Shown: positions 17,286 through 26,102 of the stretch, piece after piece | Position numbering within the stretch: position 1 is the stretch's first letter | How the letters are laid out: each line of letters starts with the position of its first letter | Source: Polyangiaceae bacterium | GTDB lineage: Bacteria; Myxococcota_A; Polyangia; Polyangiales; Polyangiaceae | Direction of reading: 5' to 3' | Assembly (NCBI GenBank): GCA_041389725.1 | Contig: JAWKRG010000002.1 | Coordinates: 248,001-312,000, forward strand | DNA length: 64,000 bases | Translations under genes and position numbers: made by a program | Notes under the pieces: model-generated | Told to the model about the DNA's origin: nothing | The model's database searches: none | The model's input: only the letters and a program-made list of their open reading frames with translations

Positions 17286-18071
17286 TCAACGGGGTTCCGA
17301 ACCGCCGGCTACGCCTTCGGCGCCGCCCCGGGCGTCCCGTACTGCGTCGGCGAGGATGCCACCCAGGGTGCGGATCGTGTCGAACCCCTCGGCCGCCGTC
17401 GCCCGCGCCGGAAAGCCAAAGTACGCGCGAGGCCCCCCCGCGTCCTCGAAGCGCCGTTTTCCCTCGCGGATCGCGACGGACAGCCTGGCCGGGTTGTCGG
17501 GAAGGCCTTCGCGCACCTCGTTCTTCACCCAGTCGGGACGCGCAGCGAGCACGATCGACCCCTCGTACTGCCCCGCGTGGCAAGCTCCGCTCTTGAACTC
17601 GTCCGTCAGACGCAGTGCCCAGGGTTTGCGCGTCACGTCCGGGAACACGACTCGCAGCCCAGTAGCCACCAATTCTTGCTGAGCGTCGTACAAGCTCTTG
17701 ATGTGGGTCGGTTCGAGATGGGCGTTGGCCAGGCACAGCCAAGTCAACCCGTGAGCCATCAGCGCCCGACCGATGTCGACGTACAGGGCACGCGCCGTCT
17801 CGGGACGAATCGAAATCGTGCCGGCAAACGACTCCGCGTAGCTTGCCACGGTGTACGCGATAGGCGGCAGGAGCAGCACCGTCAAGCCGTTCGCGGCTAG
17901 CTGCTCGGCCCCTGCTTCCGCCATCGCCTCGGCGATGACGACGTCCGTTGCCAAGGGCAAGTGCGGCCCGTGTGCTTCAGTCGCACCCACCGGCAGGACC
18001 GCCACCGTTCGCCCGGGGTCGAGGCGCTGCACGTCGTCGAAGGTCATTGCGGCGAGTCGAAGCACGCTCAT
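17286..18071 (-). CDS. creatininase family protein (metal-dependent amidohydrolase)
   Basis: 261 aa. The creatininase fold is shown by VLPVGATEAHGPHLPLATDV (metal-binding Glu, His and Asp) near residues 25-45, LANAHLEPTHIK, and SGACHAGQYEGSIVL with another His and a Glu. The family includes creatinine amidohydrolase, riboflavin-pathway ArfB and the mycofactocin peptidase MftE; there is no mycofactocin gene here. As first gene of the leftward catabolic run it could open a cyclic amide or hydrolyse an amide, feeding the aldehyde dehydrogenase and beta-oxidation enzymes downstream. That role is inference. ATG 18071 is chosen; it is divergent from the kinase gene across 134 bases. Confidence 0.8.
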   Translation of the reverse strand: MSVLRLAAMTFDDVQRLDPGRTVAVLPVGATEAHGPHLPLATDVVIAEAMAEAGAEQLAANGLTVLLLPPIAYTVASYAESFAGTISIRPETARALYVDIGRALMAHGLTWLCLANAHLEPTHIKSLYDAQQELVATGLRVVFPDVTRKPWALRLTDEFKSGACHAGQYEGSIVLAARPDWVKNEVREGLPDNPARLSVAIREGKRRFEDAGGPRAYFGFPARATAAEGFDTIRTLGGILADAVRDARGGAEGVAGGSEPR

Positions 18072-18122
18072 GCACCCATCATCCACGAAATGGCGCGCGG
18101 GGGCGAGGTGCCCGCGCGCGTT

Positions 18123-18137
18123 TCGATGGGCTAGACT
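18123..18137 (+). promoter_or_regulatory. possible promoter element upstream of kinase gene
   Basis: TCGATGGGCTAGACT contains TAGACT (18132-18137), which fits the GC-rich-genome -10 form TAnnnT, 68 bases before the kinase GTG. No TTGACA-like -35 is seen. The first 12 bases are identical to the arm of the inverted repeat at 9270-9303, also just upstream of a gene. Confidence 0.3.
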
Positions 18138-18205
18138 GCGGGCGTGAGCCGACACGCAGCTTTCCGTCGCGAGTGCAAATGCTCGCGTGCCGTCGAGGTC
18201 GCCCG

Positions 18206-20548
18206 GTGAGCGAAGTCGAGGAACTGGGCGATGCCATCACGCTGCACGACGCTGAAGTCGAGGGGCTACAAGAAGACGACCTCGTCGGCCTGACTTTGCG
18301 GGACACCTACTCTCTGACTCGGCTGATGGGTCAGGGTGGCATGGCACGGGTGTACGAGGCGCAGCACACTCGCATTCCCGGCAAGCGCTTCGCCGTGAAG
18401 GTGCTGAGGCAGGACATGGCCTCGCAGAAGGAGATCGCCGCGCGCTTCGAGCGCGAAGCGCACGCGATCGCCAGCGTCGAGCATCCGAACATCGTCGACG
18501 TGATTGACATCGGGATTTCTCCGAGCGGGCGCCCCTACATCGTCACCGAATACCTCGACGGCACGGACCTCGCGAACCTGATCGACCGAGTCGAGCGTCT
18601 GGATCCGTTGGCAGCGACGCATATCGCCCGTCAAGTGTGCCGCGGCATTGCCGCCGCCCACGCCTGCGGCGTGATCCACCGTGATCTCAAGCCGGACAAC
18701 GTCTTCCTGAGCGGTGACCCCGAATCACCCGAGGCCAAGGTGCTCGACTTTGGCTTGGCCCGTCTGGTGGAGACGGGAGACGCCTCGCTCACCCGAAGCG
18801 GCATCGTGATGGGCACGCCGTCCTACATGTCCCCGGAGCAAGCACGTGCCGAGAGCGCCGACGAGCGCAGCGACGTCTACGGCATCGGGGCCCTGCTGTA
18901 CGTCGCGTTGACGGGCGTCGCTCCGTATTCCGAGGCTTCTCCGCAAGAAACCGTGCTGGCGGTAATGGCCCGGGAGCCGCCGCGTCCGCGAGCCTTGACA
19001 CCGTCCATCCCAAAGCGACTGGAAGCCATCGTGCAACGCGCCATGGCCCGGGATCCACGCGAACGCTTCGCCACCGCCGCCGAGCTCGAGGGCGAGCTGC
19101 AGGCTTTCGAGCACGAGGCACGCGCGGCCGAGATGCGCCTCTCGGCCCCACCGCCGAGCTTGGTGAAGGATCACGCGCGCGCCACGGAGCACGATCGCAC
19201 ACGGGTCGTCGCGCTCATCGCCCTCGGGGCGAGTTTGGTCACGCTGTGGCTGTCGATGGCGGTTCGCAACGGGCTCGAGATTTTCGTGCTACACCGTCCG
19301 CCGACCGCTTTCGAGTTGGTGCTTTCGGCTCTTGCGATCTTGGGTACCGTCGCGACTCCGCTGGTCCTTGCCTTTCGCTATTTGCGGCGACGGGTCTGGC
19401 ACAACAGCGCTCGCGTGGCGGAACTCTTGGCGCGTACCCGCGCGACGGTCTATTCCGCCCTCGTCGCCTACGGGCTCGCGGCACTGGCCGTTCGCGCGCA
19501 TCGTACCTGGGTGCCTCACAGTGGGCGCGGCCACGACGCGGCGTGGGCAGGGTGGGACGCTCTGCTTTGCGCCACCGCGGTATGGGTCGGCCTCGCGGTG
19601 GCACTGCGCGGCAACTTGCTCGCGAAGCGCCCAGGACGCGCGCGCAAGCTCTTGGCAGGCCCGGTGCTCGGTCTGGTTGCCCTGGCCGGAATCGTGGCGA
19701 TCATGGGCGTTGGTTTCGTGCAGCCCAGCCCGATCCCGGAGCGGGCAACGGTGGCGTCGATGAGTACCGGGGAGCCTGCGGCCCTCGGGACGCAGAGTGC
19801 GGCGCCTCCGCCCGTCGACGAGGCACCAATCGCCGCAGCCAACAGCGCGGTACTCGAGCTCGACCCTCCCACGACCGACGCAGCGCCTTTGGAAGGGACA
19901 CGAGCCACCCTAGCGGAGCTCGATGCCGCCAAGCGGCGCGGGCTCGCAGGCTGGCAAGAGCTGTCCCGACGTCACCCTGCGGATCCCCACGTCCTGCAAC
20001 CTCTCGCACTGGCATACGGCCGACAACCCGAGCACTACGGCGAGGCACTGACGGCCTTGGTGCGACTGTTCACGCTCGATCCGGTACTGGCAAAGGACGT
20101 CAAGATCCGCGGGCTGATGCTCAAGCTCGCCCTGACCGAGAGCACTGGCGCGCGAGCCATGAACGTGATGGGGCATGAGATGGGCGCTGCAGGGCCGGAC
20201 CTGCTCTACGATCTGTACGTCACCATGCCCGCGGTCAGGGATCGCGCTCGCGACTTGCTCCGCAGCCCCGCAGTGCGCCAGCGCGCGAGTGCCGCACTGA
20301 CGATTGCCTTCGACCTCCGCTCGGCGCCGAACTGTGAGGCGCGTCTCGCTCTGCTCCCGCGAGCAAACGCTCAGGGCGACGAACGCTCCGCCGCCACACT
20401 GATCATGCTCAGCAATCCCACGCAGAAGGGATGCGGCTACAAGAAGCGGCGTCCCTGTCCGCCTCCTTGCTCACCCCAAGCAGCCGCGTTCCGTGAAACG
20501 ATCGCGGCGATTCACGCGCGAACGCGTGCGGCGGCTAGACGGCCCTGA
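18206..20548 (+). CDS. Ser/Thr protein kinase with five C-terminal membrane segments
   Basis: 780 aa from GTG 18206, chosen for the GAGG seven bases upstream; ATG 18179 is an alternative. A complete Hanks kinase domain covers about residues 33-300: glycine loop LMGQGGMARVYEA, ATP Lys in FAVKVL, catalytic loop VIHRDLKPDNVFLSG, DFG in KVLDFGLARL, and GTPSYMSPEQARAE. Then come about five hydrophobic segments (starting near VVALIALGASLVTLWLSMA and ending near GPVLGLVALAGIVAIMGVGF), an Ala/Pro/Thr linker and a C-terminal helical domain of about 220 residues, TPR-like in feel (HPADPHVLQPLALAYGRQPE). Most bacterial kinases have one membrane segment, so this architecture is unusual. Substrates are unknown. 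Confidence 0.88.
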   Translation: MSEVEELGDAITLHDAEVEGLQEDDLVGLTLRDTYSLTRLMGQGGMARVYEAQHTRIPGKRFAVKVLRQDMASQKEIAARFEREAHAIASVEHPNIVDVIDIGISPSGRPYIVTEYLDGTDLANLIDRVERLDPLAATHIARQVCRGIAAAHACGVIHRDLKPDNVFLSGDPESPEAKVLDFGLARLVETGDASLTRSGIVMGTPSYMSPEQARAESADERSDVYGIGALLYVALTGVAPYSEASPQETVLAVMAREPPRPRALTPSIPKRLEAIVQRAMARDPRERFATAAELEGELQAFEHEARAAEMRLSAPPPSLVKDHARATEHDRTRVVALIALGASLVTLWLSMAVRNGLEIFVLHRPPTAFELVLSALAILGTVATPLVLAFRYLRRRVWHNSARVAELLARTRATVYSALVAYGLAALAVRAHRTWVPHSGRGHDAAWAGWDALLCATAVWVGLAVALRGNLLAKRPGRARKLLAGPVLGLVALAGIVAIMGVGFVQPSPIPERATVASMSTGEPAALGTQSAAPPPVDEAPIAAANSAVLELDPPTTDAAPLEGTRATLAELDAAKRRGLAGWQELSRRHPADPHVLQPLALAYGRQPEHYGEALTALVRLFTLDPVLAKDVKIRGLMLKLALTESTGARAMNVMGHEMGAAGPDLLYDLYVTMPAVRDRARDLLRSPAVRQRASAALTIAFDLRSAPNCEARLALLPRANAQGDERSAATLIMLSNPTQKGCGYKKRRPCPPPCSPQAAAFRETIAAIHARTRAAARRP

Positions 20549-20601
20549 GACGGCCCCGGGCGTCGCTGAAACCACGCATCCTCTGGCGGGAAACCCCAGT
20601 C

Positions 20602-21531
20602 CTAGCCCCCGTCCGGCGCGGTGAGCACGCAGACGCCGTAGCCATCGGGGAGGTACGCGGCACTCTGGCACTTGCCGCTACCGCAGCCGCTGGTGCTGCC
20701 TTGCGTGGTGCACAGCTTCAAGCAGGAATTGGTGGACTTGGCGCAGACGTGACCGGGAGCACACGGGCAGCTTTCTCCAGCGCGCCCGGTGCCTGGCACC
20801 ACGCAACTGGTCGTGCCATCGGGCAGCACCACCGCGCAAGCGGTTCCCTCTTTGCACGTGCACTGCTTGTTCGCGGGGCAGGGGTAGGGTTCGGAAAGTT
20901 CGCAATTGTCCGCCTGCACGCAGACCGGAACCTTCGCTCCGCTCGCCGTTGCCTCTCGCAGGCTTCGCTCCGCGCAATAGCTACCGTCATCACACTTGGT
21001 ATCCGAGCTGCAGCAATAGCGACGGCACTGCGCCGCGTTTGCGTCACCGACGCAGGCGAACCCTGGAGCACAGTCCGATGCGCTCACACAGGGGGCTCCA
21101 CTGGCGCCGGTGCCAGCCGGCATGCATGCGGCGCTCGGTGCCGCCGCCGCTGGCGTGACGAAGCAACCCATGGTCGCCCCGGCGTCCCCCGCGTCGTCCA
21201 CCTTGGGCGCCGCGTCGGCGCCAGCATCCACCGTCGACGCTGACGCGCCGCACGCCGCTGCCTCGTCCGGGTTGCAGCCCGTCCCGCACAGTGGATTCGA
21301 GCTCGAAGGCCCGCTGTCACTCAGCGGCGCGTCGGGCACGACCACATCGGCGGTGAACTGGTCGCGCCCAGCGTCAACGGCTTGACAGCCAATGCCCTGG
21401 CAGGGCGGTCCACTTCCGGAATCGGAATCATCGATGGAAGCGCAGGCACCAGCGATTGCCAGGGTCGCCAGCAGCAAGGACGTGGTCAGGGTGACGCGAG
21501 AGGCCAAGGATTCAAGGCGGAAATCTAGCAC
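20602..21531 (-). CDS. cysteine-rich lipoprotein
   Basis: About 309 aa if started at GTG 21531; no ATG lies near the signal peptide (TTSLLLATLAIAGAC, lipobox AGAC), so the start is uncertain and a TTG at 21507 is also possible. The mature protein has an Asp/Ser/Pro/Ala linker followed by many regularly spaced cysteines (CVSASDCAPGFACVG, CRRYCCSSDTKCDDGSYC, CPANKQCTCKEG, CPCAPGHVCAKSTNSCL), typical of disulfide-rich myxobacterial surface lipoproteins of unknown function. It is similar in plan to the lipoprotein at 45928. Both appear to belong to a large lineage-specific group. Confidence 0.6.
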   Translation of the reverse strand: MLDFRLESLASRVTLTTSLLLATLAIAGACASIDDSDSGSGPPCQGIGCQAVDAGRDQFTADVVVPDAPLSDSGPSSSNPLCGTGCNPDEAAACGASASTVDAGADAAPKVDDAGDAGATMGCFVTPAAAAPSAACMPAGTGASGAPCVSASDCAPGFACVGDANAAQCRRYCCSSDTKCDDGSYCAERSLREATASGAKVPVCVQADNCELSEPYPCPANKQCTCKEGTACAVVLPDGTTSCVVPGTGRAGESCPCAPGHVCAKSTNSCLKLCTTQGSTSGCGSGKCQSAAYLPDGYGVCVLTAPDGG

Positions 21532-21662
21532 TTTGCGGGGAGAGGAGCACAACTCGTGCCTAGTCGTGCTTTGAGCGACAAACCGGGGGTTTGTGGCCTT
21601 CACGTCACTGGAGGCCCTGGCAGGGGTGTCAGGCCGCCCGAGAAAGGTGCGCGCTTGGCACG

Positions 21663-23720
21663 CTATTTCAGCGCAACGTTGCGAACGACGAAGTTGTTCG
21701 CTCGGTCGTAGACCCGAATCGACAGCATCGCGGCGCCAGCTGGCACGAAGCTCGACACGTCCGCGTCGAAGTCCTCGGCCTGCTCGTCGAAGATCCCGTC
21801 CTTGGGAAAGAAGGGATACCACTCGTCGCTACCCGCGACGCTGACTTCGATGCGTTTGATGGGACCAACACCGTCGAGCGCTCGACCACGCACGCGGCGA
21901 GCCTGCGCCGTGAGGTTTTCGATGGTCGGTGGCGTGTTGTCCACGAGAATCGCCGCGCTCTCCAGCTCGTGCCGCCGCACTCGATCCGGCGGATTGGAGA
22001 GCTCGTCGCTGGCCACCACCCGCACGCGGTATTCGCCTTCGGGCAGGTCCGAGGTGTCCCAGGAGTAATTCTCCTTGGTCAGCTTCTCGTTCGGCTTCAA
22101 CAGGTCGTACCAAGTATTGGTACCAACCAGACGATATTGCACGCGGTAGCGCAGCTCATCCTTGTCGGGGTTGTCGACCTTCCACTTGAGCTCGACCTTG
22201 GCTTCCGGCTTCTTCTCTACGGGGCCGCCTGACTTCTTCACGGCATCCGAGGCACTCGAACTCGACGAACCGGACCCGGTCGAAATCTCCGTGAGGGTGG
22301 CACGCAAGTTGTCGGTGACGAAGGGGATGCTCACCTCGGAAAGCTCTGCATTGGCGTCTTTGTTGAAGCGGGCGCGTACCTGCATGAAACGACCGGCCGG
22401 GCTCTTCACGTCGCCTGCCGCCGTCATCCCCGCACTCCACTCGCTCCAGGTCTCATCGGGCTCCTTGGTATTGCCAGTACGCGTCGACAGCTCGATCAGT
22501 CCCGTCGATCTCCAAGTGAGCCGACCGAACTGGGCGCGTAGCCCCGCATCGAAAACCTTGCTCGTCCAGACGGCGTCCTGACCTCCGACGCCGCGAATCG
22601 GGTGCAGTACTGCAGGGTCGCTGGCTGCCACGAATCGCTGTTTGCCGGCGACCGCGAGGGCATTGACTTGGCGCTCCTCCGTGTCGGCGACGAGCACCAC
22701 GTGGTGAGCATCCGTGACGGTGTACACGCGCCCTTCCGCGCCCGTTCCAACGTAGGGACGGCCATCGTCGCCGATGGTGAGGCTGACGAAATGCTCTTCC
22801 TTGTCGTCGATCAGCTGGTCCGGCGAGCCCCGGGGAGTGAAGTGGTAGAGGGTGCCTTTGCCCTTGGTCTTGGGCGGGGCTGGCACGGGACCCGCGCTGT
22901 CCTTGCTCATCTGCGTCCGCTTGCTGGGCGAGTAGCTGCCGCTCGTGATCTCGTTGGCGATCGCGTAGACGTCACCCTTGGGACCGACCGCGATGGCGCG
23001 GACTTCCGTGCGACCGAAGTCGTACAGCACGCTGGCTCGGCCGGGCCCGGTGATTTTGTAGAGTTTGGCCTTGTCGCTGGCTCCGGCGTAGATCGTGCCG
23101 TCGGCTGCGACGGCCACGCTCATCAAGTGTTGTTCGGGAGCGTCGAACACGACCTCGGCACGCCCTGTCTGAGCAATGCGATACAGCTTGCCCTCGGGCC
23201 CCGTCGCGGCCAGCACGCTATTCGATTTCGTGTCGAAGGCGACCTGCCAGACGTGTTCCGTGTCCTTCAGAGTCGCCAGGTCGACGACCTTGCCCCGCTC
23301 CCACTTCATGACTTTGCCTTCGGGCAGTGTGCCGAGGACTACGCTTCCGCCCCAGGCCGTGGCCAGGGACGTGATGGCAAGTGCTTTGGTCTCCGCCAAC
23401 ACGCTGACCTTCGCGCCATCGACCTTCAGCAGCTTGCCCTCGTTGCCGGTGCCGAGCAGCAAGGAGCCGTCATTCATCGCCAACGCCGACCAGATGGTCG
23501 TGGCGTCAGTCACCGCCGTTGACCCCAGGTTGAACCCGGCACGCACGCGACCCCCGTCGTCGACCGCGACCCCCTTGAGGTCACCGCCTTTGAAGTCGTC
23601 GGCGGTGTCCAGCACGAACCGACGTGTGCCCACCGCAGCGGCGGGATCCGCCAGGGCCGCCAAGCCCGCGGCACAACCAATGAAAAGCACAGCCTTGAAG
23701 GAGCGATTTCGAGTCAACAC
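21663..23720 (-). CDS. secreted beta-propeller protein with C-terminal FN3/Ig-like region
   Basis: 685 aa, GTG start. Signal peptide MLTRNRSFKAVLFIGCAAGLAALADPAAA. About residues 60-370 hold regular propeller-blade repeats (WSALAMNDGSLLLGTGNEGKL, SVAVAADGTIYAGASDKAKLY, AIAVGPKGDVYAIAN, SLTIGDDGRPYVGTGAEGRV), followed by a Ser/Lys-rich linker and then an FN3-like module (VELKWKVDNPDKDELRYRVQ, then GEYRVRVVASDELSNPPDR, DNTPPTIENL). It lies 41 bases downstream of the S55 peptidase gene in the same direction, so the pair is probably an operon; the propeller may be a partner or target of that peptidase. No enzymatic motif is seen. Confidence 0.72.
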   Translation of the reverse strand: MLTRNRSFKAVLFIGCAAGLAALADPAAAVGTRRFVLDTADDFKGGDLKGVAVDDGGRVRAGFNLGSTAVTDATTIWSALAMNDGSLLLGTGNEGKLLKVDGAKVSVLAETKALAITSLATAWGGSVVLGTLPEGKVMKWERGKVVDLATLKDTEHVWQVAFDTKSNSVLAATGPEGKLYRIAQTGRAEVVFDAPEQHLMSVAVAADGTIYAGASDKAKLYKITGPGRASVLYDFGRTEVRAIAVGPKGDVYAIANEITSGSYSPSKRTQMSKDSAGPVPAPPKTKGKGTLYHFTPRGSPDQLIDDKEEHFVSLTIGDDGRPYVGTGAEGRVYTVTDAHHVVLVADTEERQVNALAVAGKQRFVAASDPAVLHPIRGVGGQDAVWTSKVFDAGLRAQFGRLTWRSTGLIELSTRTGNTKEPDETWSEWSAGMTAAGDVKSPAGRFMQVRARFNKDANAELSEVSIPFVTDNLRATLTEISTGSGSSSSSASDAVKKSGGPVEKKPEAKVELKWKVDNPDKDELRYRVQYRLVGTNTWYDLLKPNEKLTKENYSWDTSDLPEGEYRVRVVASDELSNPPDRVRRHELESAAILVDNTPPTIENLTAQARRVRGRALDGVGPIKRIEVSVAGSDEWYPFFPKDGIFDEQAEDFDADVSSFVPAGAAMLSIRVYDRANNFVVRNVALK

Positions 23721-23761
23721 AGGAGCATCACCTTGGGAATGCGAGGGGAAAAGGGAGCGGG

Positions 23762-25633
23762 CTAACGAAGCACCGGCTTTACATCAATCTGTACGCGGTC
23801 GGTACCGACCATGAATTGTCCGAGCGACACGGCGTGCCGAGCCTCGTTCTTGAAGGATTCGGGCGCCACCGATGCCGTCGTGGGGCGCAAGGTGTCCAGG
23901 GCTCCCGGAGGCAGGTTCTTGGCGACTCGCCCCTTGTAGGACACTGCACCGTCACCAGTCGCATACGCCACCACCACCGACTTGATGGGATAGGTCGCGT
24001 CCTCCAGGTTACGAATGAGTTCCCCGAGATTCTCGGCGTCCGCGCGCTCCTTGCGCTCCTGGTAGCCGGGCCCGATCTCCAGGGTCACCTTCTGTCCGGC
24101 GAGGTGCTTGGGAATGGGAACGCTGATGACGCGGGTGATTTCCTTGCCAGCGTAGGGCGTCAGAGTCAGCCGAATGCGCGCCGGACGTCCTGCTTCCACC
24201 TCCGACTCGAGGGCTTCCGCGCCGCGCAATCGCACCATCTCGCGCGCGTAGTGCAGCTCGATTTCCATCTCGGCTCGCTCCACGAAGGCGTCTTGCCATG
24301 GGTTGTTCATGATGCCGCCCACCGCGCGCACGAGGCTGGAGCGAACGAAGTCGTTGGGATCCGGCGTGCCGCCGATGGCCACCCCGTAGTCCTCGAGCTT
24401 GACGGTTCCGTACCCCTTGACCGTGAGCTTGCTGGTGGCGGTCCAGGTCACATCCTGTCGCTCCGACGCCGTCGCCTGTAGCGCACTGCCGAGGGCGATG
24501 GCCATGAAAGCTGGCGTCATGAACTTCTCGTGGGCGATCTCGAAGTTCCAGGTGTTGAAGGGAGCACCTGTCACGCCTTTGATCTTGAGACTGACCGGAA
24601 CCGTGGGGGCTTTCGCCGAATGGCTCACTACGATCGACGCCAATCGGTCGTTGATCAGCGCCCCAACGTCGCGCACCGGCATGCCAATCTTGAACGACCG
24701 CATGTCGCTGGCCAAGAACCACAGCACCCGACCGATTGCGGTGGGCAGAGCGGTAACACCGGACTGCATCATGGGATGGCCGAATGCGACCAGCTTGTCC
24801 CCTTCCACCCGCGTCACGGTGCCGAGGCCCATGGCGCTCATGTCGCCACGGATGAGTTGAACGCCGACAGCACCGCCATCGACGTAGCGGGTGGGCGCGC
24901 CTGCCTCGGTGCCGCCGCCACCACCGGCTTGAAGCGGCTCGAGCCCCAGGGGCGCGAGCAGATCCCGAGCAAAGCCCACCGCCCCGGTGCTGATGCCACC
25001 GAGCAGCAGCGGCGTGGCGACCGGCGCCACTGGGCTGTCCTTGCCAGGGAGATGCACCGCGCGTCGCTTCGCGAGTTGGCCGCCGTGCTTGCGCAAGTCG
25101 TAGTCGTCCGCCAACCCGCTGAAGCGCTGCGAGCCGCTGGCTGCTCTGCGAGCGACTTTGGCCTTGCCAGCGGGGAGCGCCGCAAGCGGCCAGCCGCCTA
25201 TCGTCTTGGGGATGGGACGAACCAAGTCGTCGAGCATGCTGCGGATGGGTGTGACCCCTGCCACGGGTTCCTTTCCGAAGGTCCAGCCGTAGGCGTAGGC
25301 GCCGATCATCTTGTTGTTGATGTAGATGGGGCTGCCACTCATGCCCGCGACGACTTTGGCAACCTCCAAGCGCGGGTGCTTGGTCTTGATCAAGATGAGC
25401 TCTTGTCGCGGCTGGAAGTTCTTCAGCACGTCGATGACTTCCACGTCGAACTTCTCAGGCTTCGTGCCCTCGAACACCGTCAGACCGTAGCCCTTCATGC
25501 CTGGTTTGATGGCGCTGACGGGTAAGATGTCGGGGCGACTGGTCAGCCCATCCGCTTGAGCGACGCCGAGCAACGGGAGAGGGGCGAGGAGCGCCGCAAA
25601 GGCGGAGGCGAGTAAAACTTGGTCGAAACGCAC
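23762..25633 (-). CDS. SpoIVB-type S55 peptidase domain protein, secreted
   Basis: 623 aa, GTG start, signal peptide MRFDQVLLASAFAALLAPLP with cleavage near AQA-DG. Residues about 35-140 carry the S55 pattern: PVSAIKPGMKGYGLTVFEGT, then VAKVVAGMSGSPIYINNKMIG, then VTPIRSMLDD. A further block at about 265-295 reads SAMGLGTVTRVEGDKLVAFG followed by His-Pro. In SpoIVB the catalytic His precedes the Ser; here the GMSGSP Ser (about 99-101) precedes the candidate His (about 287), so catalysis is not certain although the family match is good. The remainder (about 300-623) is beta-rich with no known domain. SpoIVB itself acts in endospore formation, which this lineage lacks, so the substrate must differ. 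Confidence 0.75.
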   Translation of the reverse strand: MRFDQVLLASAFAALLAPLPLLGVAQADGLTSRPDILPVSAIKPGMKGYGLTVFEGTKPEKFDVEVIDVLKNFQPRQELILIKTKHPRLEVAKVVAGMSGSPIYINNKMIGAYAYGWTFGKEPVAGVTPIRSMLDDLVRPIPKTIGGWPLAALPAGKAKVARRAASGSQRFSGLADDYDLRKHGGQLAKRRAVHLPGKDSPVAPVATPLLLGGISTGAVGFARDLLAPLGLEPLQAGGGGGTEAGAPTRYVDGGAVGVQLIRGDMSAMGLGTVTRVEGDKLVAFGHPMMQSGVTALPTAIGRVLWFLASDMRSFKIGMPVRDVGALINDRLASIVVSHSAKAPTVPVSLKIKGVTGAPFNTWNFEIAHEKFMTPAFMAIALGSALQATASERQDVTWTATSKLTVKGYGTVKLEDYGVAIGGTPDPNDFVRSSLVRAVGGIMNNPWQDAFVERAEMEIELHYAREMVRLRGAEALESEVEAGRPARIRLTLTPYAGKEITRVISVPIPKHLAGQKVTLEIGPGYQERKERADAENLGELIRNLEDATYPIKSVVVAYATGDGAVSYKGRVAKNLPPGALDTLRPTTASVAPESFKNEARHAVSLGQFMVGTDRVQIDVKPVLR

Positions 25634-25804
25634 GACGGCAGCATAGCGCGGCGGCGTCGAGCAACGTCAGTTCATGGAGGGCTCGGCGGCACGAACCCGC
25701 AACCAGCGAAATTAAAAGGCTTTTCCGCGATGGCTGGCGGGGCGGCTCCGTGCCCGACGGTGGGTGAGGCCTCGCCGAACGGTCCGTCGGGGTGCGCTTT
25801 CGTT

Positions 25805-26053
25805 ATGCTGCGCGCCTTGGACGCCCTGGTCCTCTCTTCCTTGGTCGGATCCTTCGCCGTGCTGGTCACGACCCACGTAGCGATCTCCTACGGTTTGCTG
25901 CGGCGCGAGCCTTGGTGGCGCGGACCCATCGCATTCGTGTTTGCGCCCGTGGCACCGCTGTGGGCGATGGAGAGCGGCATGAAGCGACGCGCAGCGCTGT
26001 GGATCATCGCGCTGTGCGTGTACGTGTTGGCACGGATCTTCGCGGAGCTTTGA
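25805..26053 (+). CDS. small two-helix membrane protein
   Basis: 82 aa. Two or three hydrophobic stretches: VLSSLVGSFAVLVTTHVAIS, then GPIAFVFAPVAPLWAM and ALWIIALCVYVLARIFA. It is small, with basic linkers (RREPWWRG, MKRRA), so an inner-membrane protein is likely. It could be a small partner or anchor for the protease encoded 49 bases downstream, but nothing demonstrates this. ATG 25805 is preferred; ATG 25730 in the same frame has a purine-rich AAAAGG nearby and would add 25 Gly/Pro/Ala-rich residues. Confidence 0.55.
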   Translation: MLRALDALVLSSLVGSFAVLVTTHVAISYGLLRREPWWRGPIAFVFAPVAPLWAMESGMKRRAALWIIALCVYVLARIFAEL

Positions 26054-26102
26054 CGCCGCAGGCGCCGCGTGGCGGGGGGTTACATGCTAACCTGGCGACG
26101 CC

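Noticed and set aside
17286..18071. Creatininase-family protein as mycofactocin MftE.
   Set aside because: No mftA, radical SAM or glycosyltransferase genes lie nearby; a catabolic role fits the neighbours better.
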